Origin: Cavia porcellus
Lineage: Eukaryota > Chordata > Mammalia > Rodentia > Caviidae
DNA length: 64,000 nucleotides
Reading direction: 5' to 3'
Assembly: GCF_034190915.1 (NCBI RefSeq)
Contig: NW_026947514.1
Location: 2,129,701-2,193,700 of the forward strand
The notes beneath the pieces were generated by a model. That model searched no databases and was not told where the DNA came from. It was given only the letters and a program-made list of their open reading frames with translations. Of this stretch, positions 22,393 to 33,984 are shown piece after piece (the stretch's first letter is position 1; every line of letters starts with the position of its first letter). The position numbers and the translations under genes are program-made.

Positions 22393-22545
22393 AAAGCTGG
22401 GCGTGCTGGCACACAGCGGTAATCTCAGCACTTAGGAGACTAAGGCAGGAGGATTGCTGTGAGTTCAAGGATAGCCTGGGCTATATAGTGAGTTTAAAGC
22501 CAGCCTGAATTACAGAGTAAGACCCTGTCTCTAAAAACAAGAACA
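22393..22545 (+). mobile_element. B1-type SINE with internal duplication
   Basis: AAAGCTGGGCGTGCTGGCAC, two AGCCTGGGCT/AGCCTGAATT blocks, AAGACCCTGTCTC. Confidence 0.85.
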
Positions 22546-22705
22546 AAACAGCAACAAAAAAGTACCAATAAATTTAATAAAAATATTTATTGTACCAATA
22601 TATATAAATATTGTACCAATATATATAAATTCATATATAAAGATCAAAAACTACTACAAATACACTGTCAATATACTTGAGGTATGATGCACTATTTCTA
22701 TACTT

Positions 22706-22865
22706 TTTTTTTTTTTTTTTTGTCTTTTTTGACAGGGTCTCGCTATGCAGTTCAGGCTGGCTTGAGCTCACTTTGTAGCCCAATTTGGTCTCACATTTGC
22801 AGCAGTTCTCTTTGTCTCAGCCTCCAGAGTGCTGGGATTACAGGAGTGTGCCACTATACCCAGTT
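22706..22865 (-). mobile_element. B1-type SINE, reversed
   Basis: Poly(T), TTTTTTGACAGGGTCTCGC, two GGCTGG/CAATTTGG blocks, GTGCTGGGATTACAGGAG. Confidence 0.85.
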
Positions 22866-22911
22866 TCCACATGTTTTAATAAAATATACTACATAAAAAA
22901 ATAAAAATTTT

Positions 22912-23065
22912 AGCCAGGCATGGTGGTGCCCACCTGTAATCCCAGCACTTGGGAGGCTGAGGCAGGCAGATTATTGCAAATTCAAGACCAGCCTGGGCCA
23001 CAAAGTGAGCTCAAGGCTGGCCTGAACTGCATAGTGAAACCGTGTCTCAAAAAGACCAAAAAAAA
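22912..23065 (+). mobile_element. B1-type SINE with internal duplication
   Basis: AGCCAGGCATGGTGGTGCCC to CGTGTCTCAAAAAGACC, with both GACCAGCCTGGGCC and AAGGCTGGCCTGAACT blocks. Confidence 0.9.
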
Positions 23066-23287
23066 GGGCTCCTGGTTTGTCCAGGGTGGGAATCCAAAAG
23101 GTGGAATTTCCACGTGACCCCTTGGTCCAGAACTTTTTATGGATAAGCAGAGCACAGGAAGTTCTTGATTGCTTAGTGGTCTCCTATCACAGGCAGCCCT
23201 GTGGGTTTAAAATGACCGTTTGGAACAAAGGGTCTCTAACCCAAGTGTTCAGCATGTAGCCCTTTTTGTGAGAGGGCCTGGTGTAAA

Positions 23288-23385
23288 TTGCTAAATTGCC
23301 CATGCAAGGCTCAAACTTGCCATCCTCCTGCCTCAGCCACTGCACCATGACCACGTAGCTGGGATTACAGATGTGCATACCACAG
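23288..23385 (-). mobile_element. B1 fragment, reversed
   Basis: CATCCTCCTGCCTCAGCC and GCTGGGATTACAGATGTGC. Confidence 0.65.
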
Positions 23386-23735
23386 TAGTGTCTCTGCGGG
23401 GCACTGCTTCTGCTCTTAGTATCGAAACAGCCCTTTTAACAATCCCACAGTTAAGGACAAGTACAACAGGGTCTCAGCATGTGTTTAAGAAAACCAAGGC
23501 ACCCAGAGGCGGCCTCGCCTGCCTGGAGTCCCAGACTCTGAGAGGAGCAGGGTGTATCCCGCCGCAGCCCCAAGGGGCCTGCTCCATCCTGAACCACTCC
23601 CAGGAGTGTCTGGGATGTGAGAGGCAAGGGTACACACAAAGGTCCTGTCTGCTTCTAAGCATATGATGTGAGCAGTCTGTGTTAGTCCCATGATGATGAT
23701 GATGGTGACTTTATATAGCTTGTCAGGAAATTCAC

Positions 23736-24045
23736 AGAGCCAAGCAGGGTGGTACAGGTCCACAATCCCAGCACACAGGGAGACTGACGCAGGAGATCCC
23801 AAACTCCATCCCATCCTGAGCACCTCAGCAGCTTAATGAAACATGTCCCAGAGATAAAATAAAATGAAATATAAATTTAAAAAGCCTAAAAAAAAAAAAA
23901 AAAAAGCCTGAGGGCCAGGGATTTAGCTCAGTGGCATAAGCGCCTGCCTTGCAAGTGTGTGGTCATGAGTTTAATTCCGGGTACAAAAAACACCTGGGGT
24001 TGTACCTGTGAGGACCTGGGTTCAATCCTCAGTACACCTCCCCAC
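23736..24045 (+). mobile_element. B1 piece and two ID SINEs
   Basis: 23,736-23,850 is B1-like. 23,911-23,990 is ID (GGGCCAGGGATTTAGCTCAG). 23,990-24,045 is an older ID end (GGGTTCAATCCTCAGTAC). Confidence 0.65.
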
Positions 24046-24714
24046 ACCTGAAAACAGAAAATTCTTCTTGGGAAGGAATACCTTCTCCAGGACAGAGGGA
24101 CGGGGAGGGAGCCAGAGGCTGGGAGCCCTGAGGTCAACGTGGGGAGGGACAAACTTCTGAAGAAGCTTTAAACACTGAGACTTCAACAGAACCATGGATC
24201 CCAGGAGTCCTTAAAGTGGGGTTTGGGGTGGAATTCAGGGGACCGTGAACCTGGAAGGAGCTCTCTTCAGATTATCCCTCAACTGAAACCTGGCGTCTTC
24301 CTCGGGAGTGTAGGTGGTACCCCACAGCCTGCGGCCCTGTCCCCTGCCGTGCTGTCCCCTGACCCCCTCACGGTGCAGGTGGAGACATCATCAGGTAGCC
24401 TGCGTGGCTCCAAACCCCAGCGCCTGCCTGTCACTCAGCATGGCAGCAACTCAGCAGGTAGATGGTGTTGCAGAGCTGGCTACACTCTTAGAGGAAAACC
24501 TCAGCATGAGTCTCCGTGTGCGACCTGGGGTCAGCCAAAGTCCTACGTGCCCAGAGCATGAAAATAACAACGAGAAGGTACATTAGACTTGATGACAACT
24601 CCAACTTGGGCTGTCCATTTGGGACCCCAGCTGTCTCTCAGGAGCTATTTCCATTCCCCTTTTTAGTCCCTGTTCTTTTCCTCCAGTAAATTTTCCTGCT
24701 CTTACAAGAGAAAG

Positions 24715-24748
24715 GGAGAGAGAGAGACAGAGAGAGAGAAAGAGGACA
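24715..24748 (+). repeat. GA-rich microsatellite
   Basis: Imperfect (GA)n run. Confidence 0.7.
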
Positions 24749-24875
24749 AACAAGCAAGCAAGCTGGCTTGAGCTTGGGGACACTGTTGACTCTCTCCCCC
24801 AGCACACACAGTTGCATTGGGAAAACTAAAACTAAAGCTCGTCCTATAAATGATGCCATCAGGAAACTAAAAAGA

Positions 24876-25030
24876 GCCGGTCTTGTGGCACGCACCCCTA
24901 ATCTCGGCACTCTGGGAGGCTGAGGCAGGAGGACTGCAAGTTAATGACTTAGCAAGATCCTACCCAAAATATTAATTAAAAAAGCTGGAGATTTAACTCT
25001 GGAATACGCTGGGTTCAGTCCTCAACACTG
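24876..25030 (+). mobile_element. B1-dID-like SINE
   Basis: B1 part (GGGAGGCTGAGGCAGGAGG) then ID part (GCTGGAGATTTAACTCTGG, GGTTCAGTCCTCAACAC). Confidence 0.6.
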
Positions 25031-25147
25031 GAAATGGGAAAGAGGGAGGGAGGAAAGGAAAATGGGAGACATTATTCACAGTGTGTCTGGTCAGGGACTT
25101 TAAAAATGTTATAAGATTTCTCATAGCTTAATAACAAGAAGTAAGGA

Positions 25148-25290
25148 CCAGGCATGGTGGTGCATGCCTGCAAGCCCGGCACTCAAGAGGCTGAGGCAGG
25201 AGGATTGCCATGAATTCAAGGCCAGCCTGGGCTACAGGGTGAACTATACAACCAGACCCTGTCTCAAAGCGAACAAAAAGAAAAATAAGA
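25148..25290 (+). mobile_element. B1-type SINE
   Basis: ACCAGGCATGGTGGTGCATG through CCTGTCTCAAAGC. Confidence 0.8.
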
Positions 25291-25349
25291 AACTACAATG
25301 AAAAATTAAAGAGCAACAACAAAAAAAGTGTTGTTTCCTGCCCAGGGGT

Positions 25350-25548
25350 TTGGGGGAGAGGAGTTAGCACTGACATGTGAACCCAGGACCTTTACACTGA
25401 GCTACATCGCAGTCCTTAGTTACTGCTTATTTCAAGACAGAGTCTTGTGAAGTCACTAAGTTCCCCAGGCTGGGCTCAAACTTGCAGTGCTCCTGCCTCA
25501 GCCTCCCAGAGTGCAGGATTACAAGTGTCCACCACCATGTTTGGCTAA
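25350..25548 (-). mobile_element. B1-dID-like SINE, reversed
   Basis: Reverse ID (TGAACCCAGGACCTTTACAC) then reverse B1 (TTTCAAGACAGAGTCTTGTG, CTGCCTCAGCCTCCC). Confidence 0.7.
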
Positions 25549-25560
25549 AAGAAAAAGAAA

Positions 25561-25598
25561 AATGTGTGCGTGTGCGTGCGTGCGTGCGTGCGTGCGTG

Positions 25599-25634
<36 letters not shown>
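25561..25634 (+). repeat. Compound (GCGT)n/(TG)n microsatellite
   Basis: About seven GTGC/GCGT units followed by about 18 TG dinucleotides. Confidence 0.9.
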
Positions 25635-25635
<1 letters not shown>

Positions 25636-26286
25636 AATAACATAACTACAGCGAGTGCTGACTTCATGATGCCAGGAGCACTGTTACCAGGCAGACAATG
25701 AGCAGAGAGCCTCGCAAGGACGTGCAGAACTCGGGAGGTGCCTGGTGGACAGGGGCAGGGCCCATGGTCCCTGCAGCTCAGAGCAGCAGCTGACCGGAAA
25801 CTCCCTCCCAATCAGATGCCTCTGGAGCTGGAATCGCCCACATACAAGGGAGATATCGTGTCCGGGGAGGTGACATCAGTCTCTTTCTCAGCCTCTGCAT
25901 AGCCCACACCCGGCGTCCAGCAGCTGGCCCACAGTTGGACAGACGGGAGCACACTTAGACCCCAGACAGGGGTCCTCTCGGGATGGGGAGAGGACACTTT
26001 GCTGCACACTTTGTGGGGACAACCCCCAACCATGGCGCTGCCCAGGGCATGTCTCTTACACAGCACTGACCACACAGCAAACGTTCAGCACAGGGGCTGT
26101 GTGGACAGAGAGGAGATCGGGTGAGCAGGAGCCCAGGAGTCCGAATGAGGTCTGCCCGCTGAGGGGACCCCAACTCGGCTGGCGCTGTGACCCCCGCTGC
26201 CGAGTGCCGCAAGGTCCCCGTGGATCACGGTGGGGGTTGCACAGCTCTGGCACCCCAGGAGGACAGGGAACTGACTGCTCTGAATG

Positions 26287-26287
<1 letters not shown>

Positions 26288-26324
<37 letters not shown>

Positions 26325-26485
26325 TGAGAGTTGAACCAGGCATTTGCACTGAGCTCTGTCGCCAGCCCCTCTTTAGTTTTTTATCTTGAGATACTAAGTC
26401 ACTAAGCTACTTGGTCTAGACTCAGATTTGTGACCCTCCTGCCTCGGCCTCCCACACCACAGGCCTGAGCCATCACGCCTGCTGC
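26288..26485 (-). mobile_element. B1-dID-like SINE, reversed, with long poly(T)
   Basis: A T-run of about 30, reverse ID (AGTTGAACCAGGCATTTGCA), then reverse B1 (CCTGCCTCGGCCTCCC). Confidence 0.65.
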
Positions 26486-26800
26486 AGCTGCACACTGGCC
26501 GGCGAGCGCTGTACCTCAGGGCTGCTTCGAAGTGAGCCGATGCGCAGAGGGCGTGGAAGAAGGCGCCTGCGGGGTGGCGTCCTCCGCGGCTCTTTCCTCG
26601 AATCCCTCACTGGCCCAGGGAGGAGAGGGTGCCCTGCCAGGGCACCTCGCGGTGCCAGGCCTGTTCTTTCCACCACACACGGTGACACCCGCGGCTGTCC
26701 TCGCCCCACCGTGCCTCCCGCTCTGCGAGGCCCCCGTGTCACGCATCCCGGCCCTGGTGGAGCCCTGCGGGTGCGCCTGTCCGTGGGCAGGAGACTCGGG
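26486..26800. other. Small CpG-rich block
   Basis: Locally CpG-rich unique DNA next to a reversed SINE. No recognisable exon; the open frames are compositional. Confidence 0.35.
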
Positions 26801-26889
26801 GACCCCAGGCTGACTCCCCCAGGGACCCTGAGCGGGAAGGAGAGCGGCCAGTCCTCGGTCCCAGGGCCACCAGGGTTCCCTCGAGGGCC

Positions 26890-27072
26890 TCTGCTTCCCC
26901 TTTACCTTTTTCTGCCCCCTCCCTTCATTGGTGATTAAACCCGGGGCCTCCGGACTGAGCTGGCGCCCAAGCCGTTATGATTTATTTGATACATTGATAA
27001 ACTGCTCAGGATGGCTGGGCTTGTGACTCCCCTGCCTCAGCCTCCAAAACTGCAGGGATTAAGCCTGGCAAA
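26890..27072 (-). mobile_element. B1-dID-like SINE, reversed
   Basis: Reverse ID (GATTAAACCCGGGGCCTCCG) then reverse B1 (CTCCCCTGCCTCAGCCTCC). Confidence 0.55.
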
Positions 27073-27734
27073 GCTTCCCCTTCCTTGCAGAGGCCCTGGG
27101 GGTGCTGCCCCCACTGTCCAGGTCCTGGACCTCTCTGTTAATCCTACTCAGTTTAGTTCCAGGCTGCCCTCCACAGGAGCCCCCCTACCCTGCCCGCCCT
27201 GCATCCTCCTCCCCACCCCAGTATCACCAAGTCTTCTGCCCCTGAGGCCCAGCACCCTCCCCAGAAACACAGGGGCTCCTTGGGCCAGTCACTGCTGGCT
27301 GCGGCTCCCTGGGCCCCACTGGGTCTGCGGGTGAAGTGCAGGGAGCTGAGGCCCAAAGCCCCTCTTCCGTCTCTGCCCAAGACTTTTCCTTGCGGGGCTC
27401 TGCAGGCCGAGGTGCTGGGCCTTGTGAGCCAGGGAGGCCTTGGCCTGCCCCGCATGCTGCCAGGAGGCTGGGATCCTGGGAGCCTCCTGCCCTTGCAGCA
27501 CCCAAGTGGAAATGAGGGGGTGGAGGCAACCGGAGCGGGCAGCCCCCAAGCCTGAGAGCCAAAAGTCACACGCCAGGACACTGCTTCCAAGGGTCTGGGC
27601 CCCACAGCTATGGTCCTGGAGACAACAGCACCCTCCCGGCATCAGATGCATCCTCCTGACAGCCCACGGAGGGGAAGGCCCCATCTACGGCCATCTACGG
27701 CTGGTGTCTCCGAGCCTGTCACAGAAGAAGGGAT

Positions 27735-27961
27735 GAGGGCCAGACAAGTGGTGCAGTAATCCCAGCACTGTGAGAGGCTGGGGGGGGGGGGGGGATTGAA
27801 AGGTCGGGTTCAGTCCGGATAACTTAGCAACTTAGACTTGGTCTAAAACTTTAAAAGTTTTGTTTTTGTTTTTGTTTTTGTTTTTTTGGTACCAGGAATC
27901 TAACTCACAACCTTGCACTTGTCAGGCAAGCGCTTATGCCACTGAGCTAAATCCCTGGTCC
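27735..27961. mobile_element. B1 piece (plus) and young ID SINE (minus)
   Basis: 27,735-27,855 is a B1 piece with a G-run inside. 27,861-27,961 is a reverse ID (GGTACCAGGAATCTAACTCA, CACTGAGCTAAATCCCTGG) between AAAAGTTTT copies. Confidence 0.7.
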
Positions 27962-28027
27962 TCAAAAGTTTTTAAAAAGGGCCGGGGATGTGACCAGTCC
28001 CTGAGTCCAGTCCCCAGGACCACCTAA

Positions 28028-28032
28028 GTGAA

Positions 28033-28067
<35 letters not shown>

Positions 28068-28071
28068 ATAT
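28028..28071 (+). repeat. (AAAT)n microsatellite
   Basis: About eleven AATA units. Confidence 0.9.
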
Positions 28072-28589
28072 TTTTTTAAAGCTGAAAAGCCCAGGCATGA
28101 GAACAGGGGAGCAAAACACAAACGGCCTCTACACAGGCGAACCCCAAGAACATGGAGCCCAGTGCCGGGTCAGCCCAAATAGCCACAGGCCGAGATTCTG
28201 GTTCCAGTTCTGTGTGCCACACATCCTCGGAGAACAGACCACAGGCTGCCAGGCACTAGAGGATGTGCTGGCAGCTCCAGGTCCCGAGGAGGTGGGCCAA
28301 GGTGCCAACTCCCCTGGGGCCAGATGGCTTCTTTCTTCAGGGGACGCACTGCTTCACCTCAGGGTCCCTCCACTCTCAGCCCTGCTGTGCCTGCCTGGGC
28401 AGCCCTGACTCCTCCCCTGCATGGCTGCAGCCCTGACCCTGCCTCTGCCCTGAGCCCTGGGCTCCAAGAGAACAGGGTTAAAGCAGAAAGCAGTCCACAG
28501 TCTGCTCTAAACCCATCACCTTCTGAATAAGCTCCAAGGTTTCTCATGAGGCTGTGAAGCCTCAGGCTGAACCTCTCCTCTCACGTCTC

Positions 28590-28760
28590 CACCTGCCTCC
28601 TTCTCTGCTGGCCTCTCACTGAGCTGCAGTTGCTTTGAGCAACCCTGCCCCAGGCCCTTTGCACCTGCTGTGCCCCCATGCCAGGAATGGGCCTCCCTCC
28701 AGGACCTTGTCTCATTCTCCAGGGCCAATGAGCCTGGCACCCAGCAGCCTTCAGCTCTCT
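28590..28760 (+). mobile_element. L2-like remnant
   Basis: Contains CAGGCCCTTTGCACCTGCTG followed by TGCCAGGAATGG, a common L2 signature. Confidence 0.4.
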
Positions 28761-28927
28761 CAGACAGATGTACAACCTCTGGGGCCAAGGCAAGACCTCA
28801 GTGCCACATCCTGTGAGCAGAAGCCGGCCCTGTACCCATGTGTTCTCACTCTGGGAAACAGGAAAGGGGAACCTCCACCTGGGCTCATCCTGGACCTTTA
28901 GCTTCTCCACTTTCATTGTTGCTGTTG

Positions 28928-29068
28928 TTTGTTTGTTTTTGTTCTTTGGTTTTTAAGCCAGGGTCTGGCTACATAGCCAAGGCTGGCCTCGACTTGCAGC
29001 AATCCTCCTGCCTCAGCCTCAGCCTCCCAAAGTGCTGGAATTACAGGTGTGCACTGCCACACCGATCC
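28928..29068 (-). mobile_element. B1-type SINE, reversed
   Basis: AGCCAGGGTCTGGCTACATA, CCTCCTGCCTCAGCC, AAAGTGCTGGAATTACAGG. Confidence 0.75.
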
Positions 29069-29517
29069 CTGTTTTTTGTTTTCATTCATTGGTGTTTGAG
29101 CCCAGGCCTTGAACTCACTGTGTAGCTCAGGTTGGCCTTACACTCCCAGCGATCCGTGGTCTGGGTCTCCCTCTGGGCACTCTGGTCCAAGGCTGAGCTG
29201 CACCAGCTCTGAGGCTTCCTACCCTGAGACAGCACCGGTCCTCTCGGCCTGTGTGGGTGGCGAGCCAGTTCCCTCTGTAACACCCTCACCACGTCTGCAC
29301 ACTCCCCGAAGCTCTGTCTCCTGGAGAACTGACATCAGTGCCTAGTGATACATCCCCAATAGCCACAGACAGGATGAGGGAGAAACAAACTCTCCTTCAG
29401 TAATGGCTGAGGACTTCGATATGTCCTTGGGGACACTAGTGGATAGAAACAGGAGATCTAAAAGAAGCAGGGAATAGAGAAGCCAACATAAGCCAACACG
29501 ATTTCTGTTCTGTTTTC

Positions 29518-29660
29518 TTTTTTCTTTCTTTCTTTCTTTTTTTGAGATGGAGTCTCACTGTGTAGCCTAGGCTGGCCTCAAACTCATAGTGATCCTCCTG
29601 CCTCAGCTTCCAAGTGCTGAGACTACAGGTGTCTGTTACCATATCTGTCAACAAATGTGA
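29518..29660 (-). mobile_element. B1-type SINE, reversed
   Basis: TTTGAGATGGAGTCTCACTG and TAGGCTGGCCTCAAACTC. Confidence 0.75.
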
Positions 29661-29737
29661 TCTTTTTTGTACAACCTTGTGCTTTCCAAGCAGACTGAGA
29701 AATCTCCCCAGCCCATAGCCAGGGTGATGTTCCACAC

Positions 29738-30152
29738 ATACAGGACCCCTGTAATCCCAGCACTTGCGAGGCTGAGGCTGTGCAGTAAGCTGAAGGCCAG
29801 CCTGCAGTACACAGGAGACCAGCTCCAAAGTGAATAGATAAATAATAAAGAAATAAAGTTCTTTTTTTTTTCTTTAAAAGAAAAAAAACCAAGACAAACA
29901 ACTCAGTTTTTTAAATGGAGAAGCTACTCAGGAGGCTGAGGCAGGAAGACTGTGAATTTGAGGGTTAGGGTTAATAAGGCCCTATCTCAAAATCAAAGGC
30001 TGGGAATGCAAGGTCTTGGGTTCAGTCCCCCGTACTCTTATCAATAGGTGAATATTTTAAGAGGGCTGGGGATGCAGCTCAGTGCCAAGGTGCCTGCCTA
30101 GCGTCATGAATGCTATAATTCCTGGATTCAACCCCCACTACTGCACAACAAA
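29738..30152 (+). mobile_element. B1, degenerate B1-dID and ID SINEs
   Basis: 29,738-29,850 is B1. 29,919-30,040 is a degenerate B1-dID. 30,064-30,152 is ID (GGGCTGGGGATGCAGCTCAG, GATTCAACCCCC). Confidence 0.65.
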
Positions 30153-30224
30153 ACAAAAACCAGGAAAAATACCTCCCTGGGGGCCTCGCCAGGGCTGTAC
30201 AGGTGTCACGAGCTGAGATGATTC

Positions 30225-30320
30225 TCCGAATCATGTTCAGCTCACTGCGCAGTCCAGGCTGCTCAGGACTCACTGTGCAGCCCGGCTGGCCTCAAGCTCC
30301 CGGCCCTGTCCTCAGCCTCC
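30225..30320 (-). mobile_element. Degenerate B1, reversed
   Basis: CTCACTGCGCAGTCCAGGCT and GCCCGGCTGGCCTCAAGC. Confidence 0.45.
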
Positions 30321-30914
30321 AGGAGCTTCCTCTCTGCACGGTGCCCACCTGCCTGATCGTGGCCACACCCAGCCTGCCGGACCAAGGAAACTTGGAAGAT
30401 TCAGGGATGCAGGCGTCAGCACAGCTGGAGTGCGGAGGGCCTAGAAACAGCTGTCATAGGAGGGCCCCAGGGCTGGAGGGCGAGTGGGGGCTACGACCCT
30501 GGCACCAGGCTCCTCTCCTGGAAACGCCACTCCAAGAGAGGAGCCAGGCTGCGCTGGGCCCTGTGACTGCCATCAGAGGCACCCACACACGCCCGACCTC
30601 TCTGGTCCCCTCCCACAGGCTACCCAGCATGCTGGCAGCCGCCCGCCTAAGGATGAGGGGCTCCCAAGGGGCTGGCACCCAGCCTTGCCCTGGGACCTCT
30701 TCTGCCTGGCATGGACCTAGCCAGATCTGGGGCCAGAGAAGGCCTAGCGCCTCCCTGCTGCAGTCTGGCCCCAGGGGCCCTGCCCGGCCAGCAAGGCCTC
30801 AGTCTCCCCACTGGTCCAGGGTGGGGGTCATCCGGCTCCAGCTGCAGCCCCGCCAAGAGTCCTGCTCCCATTTACCTCAGCTGGAGGAGGAGGAGTGGAA
30901 AGGAGAGCACAGCC

Positions 30915-30980
30915 AGGCCCCATGATCCAGGGGAAACTGAGGCCCAGACAGCAGGCAGGCCAGAGCCCCACTGTGACCTG
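30915..30980 (+). mobile_element. MIR remnant
   Basis: GGGGAAACTGAGGCCCAGAC resembles the MIR core. Confidence 0.4.
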
Positions 30981-31671
30981 TTCCCTGAATCTGGGATCAC
31001 TGTACCCATGGCTGGTGGCACCCACCCACCCCTCCCTCAGGACCCGGCCTTCTCGGAGCTGGGACAGTACATGTCCAGGTGCCCTGGCTGCCATCAAAAT
31101 GTCACCAATAGGACCATAGGGTGGGACGTGAGCAGAGGAGGGACCGGCCCGGCATGGCTGCAGGCACTGAGGGTATTAGGTATTAGGCAACCAGGTCACT
31201 CCAGAGTCGGGGCTGCCTGGGAGGAATCATCAACTGGAATAAGGGGCTCTCTTCAGGGTCTGGGGCCCCTTGGGCGAGTGTTCCTCAGAGCCTTAAAATG
31301 ACACAGCGTCTGCAGAATTAAAAACAAACCCACCTTACCCTCCAACCCTCCAAGCCCTTGCAGTCCCAGGAGTCACCCTGTCTCTGGTATGAGCTCAGGT
31401 TACAGGCCTCGCTCCCTGGGGCATCTGTCCTGTGCAGGAGCCCTGCCCCCAGGGACCACATGGCTCTGCTCGCTGGGGACACTGCCACCTCGGGACCCCA
31501 CTCCTCTCCCATCCTTCTCGCTGTTAATCAGTGTGTGTTTTTATCCAAGCAATGCAAAGTGAACCGCCTCCCTGGAGACAACCTCCCTGGGGACAGCCCT
31601 GCTGGACTCGAGCTTCTTGTCACCGATTCTAACTGCCACCTGTCAGCTCTCTCCTACAGAGGATGAGTTTA

Positions 31672-31895
31672 GCCAAGGCGTGGTGATACAGGCCCATGAT
31701 CTCGCACCACTCTGGAGGCTGAGACAAGGGATCTCTGTGAGTGTGAGGCCAGCTTGGGCTACTCCTTGAGTCCAAGGCCAGCCTGGACTGCACGGCAAGT
31801 CCCTGTCTCCAGAAGTCAGCTCACAGTCAAAAACAGGGCTGGGGATGTAGCTCAGTGCGAGGGCTCTGGACCCAATCCCTGGGATGAAGCACAGG
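31672..31895 (+). mobile_element. B1-dID-like dimeric SINE
   Basis: B1 (AAGGCGTGGTGATACAGGCC to CCCTGTCTCCAG) then ID (GGGCTGGGGATGTAGCTCAG, GACCCAATCCC). Confidence 0.75.
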
Positions 31896-32225
31896 CGCAC
31901 ACAGGGCAAAGTAAAGAAGAGGGCCCTCGCCGTGGTCCTGTTCCCTGGCCGCCTCACTCTGGCCTCACACACCAGGCTGCTTAGGAAATGGCTCCCGCAC
32001 ACCCGCCTGCTGGAGTGCACTCCCTTTTGTGGCCCCTTTCCTGTGGGACCGGCCAGTGACTTGCTGTCACCAACAGAATACGACACAGCTATAGCTCAGC
32101 GGCACTGCACCCACTTGGCAAGGAAAAAGAATACAACCCAGTGCAGGGCTGCCTGTGACCTTGGACGTGAGGCTTCAGCGCCCACCTCGCCTGAGCCTCC
32201 TTCCTTACCAGCCTGGAAGAAGCTG

Positions 32226-32362
32226 CTGTAGCCAGGAGCAGTGGTGCACACCTCAATCCCAGCACCTGGGAAGCTGAGGCAGGAGAATTGCAGTGAGTCC
32301 ACAGCCAGTTTGGGCTACTTAGGGAGTTCAAAGTCAGCCTGAAATACATAGCATGGTGCTTT
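32226..32362 (+). mobile_element. B1-type SINE
   Basis: CCAGGAGCAGTGGTGCACAC and AAGCTGAGGCAGGAGAATTG. Confidence 0.75.
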
Positions 32363-32399
32363 TCCCATCACCTGAGGAGCCACAAGCAGCCTGTGGTGG

Positions 32400-32636
32400 G
32401 CATGAAAGCAAGGCCCTCTGTCACCTGAGGGAAGGGAGCTGTATTCTGGCAATGAGTGAGCTCAGCAGCAGCCCCATCCCAAGTCACATCAGTCTCAGCT
32501 TGAACTGAGGTCCCAGCAGCTTCCCGGGACCATAGCTACAGGTCCAGCCAGGCCATGCCCTCACTCCTGGTATGGGGATTACACGACAAGCACGGGGCTG
32601 TTTATTACGCAGCAGTTGCTGGCTAATAACCTGTCT
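32400..32636 (+). mobile_element. MLT1-like LTR remnant
   Basis: Ends TTTATTACGCAGCAGTTGCT GGCTAATAACC, like the conserved 3' end of MaLR/MLT1 LTRs (TTGTTACGCAGCAATAG...). Degenerate. Confidence 0.4.
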
Positions 32637-32834
32637 CTTTGTGCCCATTGCTTAGTGCTTCCAGTGCCCCTACACTTTTGCCGCACCATTTCCTTCCCTC
32701 TGCCATCACCCCTCAACCAGTTTTGCTCCCCAAAACTTGCTTCCTGCAATAGTCCATGCTGGTTGTATTTGAGCCTGCCGCACAGCTACCACTGCCCTAG
32801 GTGTCCTTGCCTCTTTCTTTGGCCAGCTCCATTT

Positions 32835-32925
32835 TCGGGATCTTTTTTTTTTGTCAGCGTCTTCCCCGTGTATCTCAGGCTGGCCTCAAACTCAGGATCG
32901 TCTTGCCTCAACCTCCTCCTGTCTT
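32835..32925 (-). mobile_element. B1 fragment, reversed
   Basis: CTCAGGCTGGCCTCAAACTC after a T-run. Confidence 0.6.
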
Positions 32926-33439
32926 TCTTTCCTTTGGTTTCCTCCTTCATTTTGCTGCAGTTCACCCTTCAGTAGCTTTCTGAGAAAAGGTGTGCAAGAC
33001 ACTGAATTTTTTAACCCTTGCTAGTCTAGAAAGGCTTCCGTCCCCCTCAGGCTAGAGGATGGCTGTGTAGAATTCCAAGCTGGAGATCCTTTCCCCACTG
33101 CTTCCCACACTCAGCGCCGCCCTCCCCGAGCCCACAGGCTTTCTGACCTCAGCTCTTATGACAGAGCTGCCTTTCCTCTCCTCTCGGGGTGCTAGGCGGT
33201 TGGCTTGCCTGTGGCCCCCGGGAACTTTGGGAGGCTGTGACAGGCCTAGCTGGGCCCTGTGCCCTGAGACTTGCATGCTCTGGCTCCCTCCTCCAGGGAT
33301 TCTGGGGTGGGATGTGTTTCTGGGCTCACACTTACTCTTGATTTGCTTGTTGCTTTTTCTTCTCAGTTTTAACTTTCACTAACATGTTTGAAGTACACCA
33401 GGACTGTTCATGGGGAGCTGGCACACATCTGTGACACAT

Positions 33440-33536
33440 TTTTATTTGATTTTATTTTTTGGTACCAGGAATCAAACTCAGGACCTTGTGTTTGCCAGCC
33501 AGGCACTCGGGCCACTGAGCTTAATCCTTGGCCCCC
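33440..33536 (-). mobile_element. ID SINE, reversed
   Basis: GGTACCAGGAATCAAACTCA and CCACTGAGCTTAATCC. Flanks GACACATTTTTATT / AACACATTTTAATT suggest a decayed TSD. Confidence 0.75.
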
Positions 33537-33657
33537 ATAACACATTTTAATTCTTTTTTCATTCTCTTCCTTTCACCTGCTTCCTTCTCGAGGCCCCCTT
33601 ATTTGAACAAAAGATCTCTATTTCCTACTATATATATCTACATATAGATAGATTTTT

Positions 33658-33761
33658 TTTTTTTTTGTCTTTTTCCTTTTTATCGGTACTGGGGATTGAA
33701 CTCACAAGTGCCTGCTTACAAGGCAGGCGCTTATGCCGCTGAGCTAAATCCCCAGCCCCTG
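33658..33761 (-). mobile_element. Young ID SINE, reversed, with perfect TSD
   Basis: Flanked by CATATAGATAGATTTTT at 33,641-33,657 and 33,762-33,778. The element ends GCTGAGCTAAATCCCCAGCC. Confidence 0.9.
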
Positions 33762-33814
33762 CATATAGATAGATTTTTTATTTTATTTTATTTTATTTTT
33801 ATATAGATAGATTT

Positions 33815-33952
33815 TTTGAGACAGGGTCTCACTATGCAGTTCAGCCTGGCCTTGACCTCACTGTGCAGCCCATTTTGGCCTCAAACTCGCAGTGATCCTC
33901 CTGCCTCAGCCTCCCGGAGTGCTGGGATTACAGGCATGAGCCACTATACCTA
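33815..33952 (-). mobile_element. B1-type SINE, reversed, with internal duplication
   Basis: TTTTGAGACAGGGTCTCACT, two GGCCTTGACC/GGCCTCAAAC blocks, GTGCTGGGATTACAGGC. Confidence 0.88.
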
Positions 33953-33984
33953 ATCCTATTATCTGTCTTTTATTTTGTTCTTGT

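Noticed and set aside
29957..29976. Interstitial telomere-like GGGTTAGGGTTA
   Set aside because: Only about two units, inside a degenerate SINE; the similar motif near 53,290 is also isolated.
30203..30925. 240-codon plus-strand open frame
   Set aside because: It starts in a reversed B1 remnant and has no recognisable domain or splice context.
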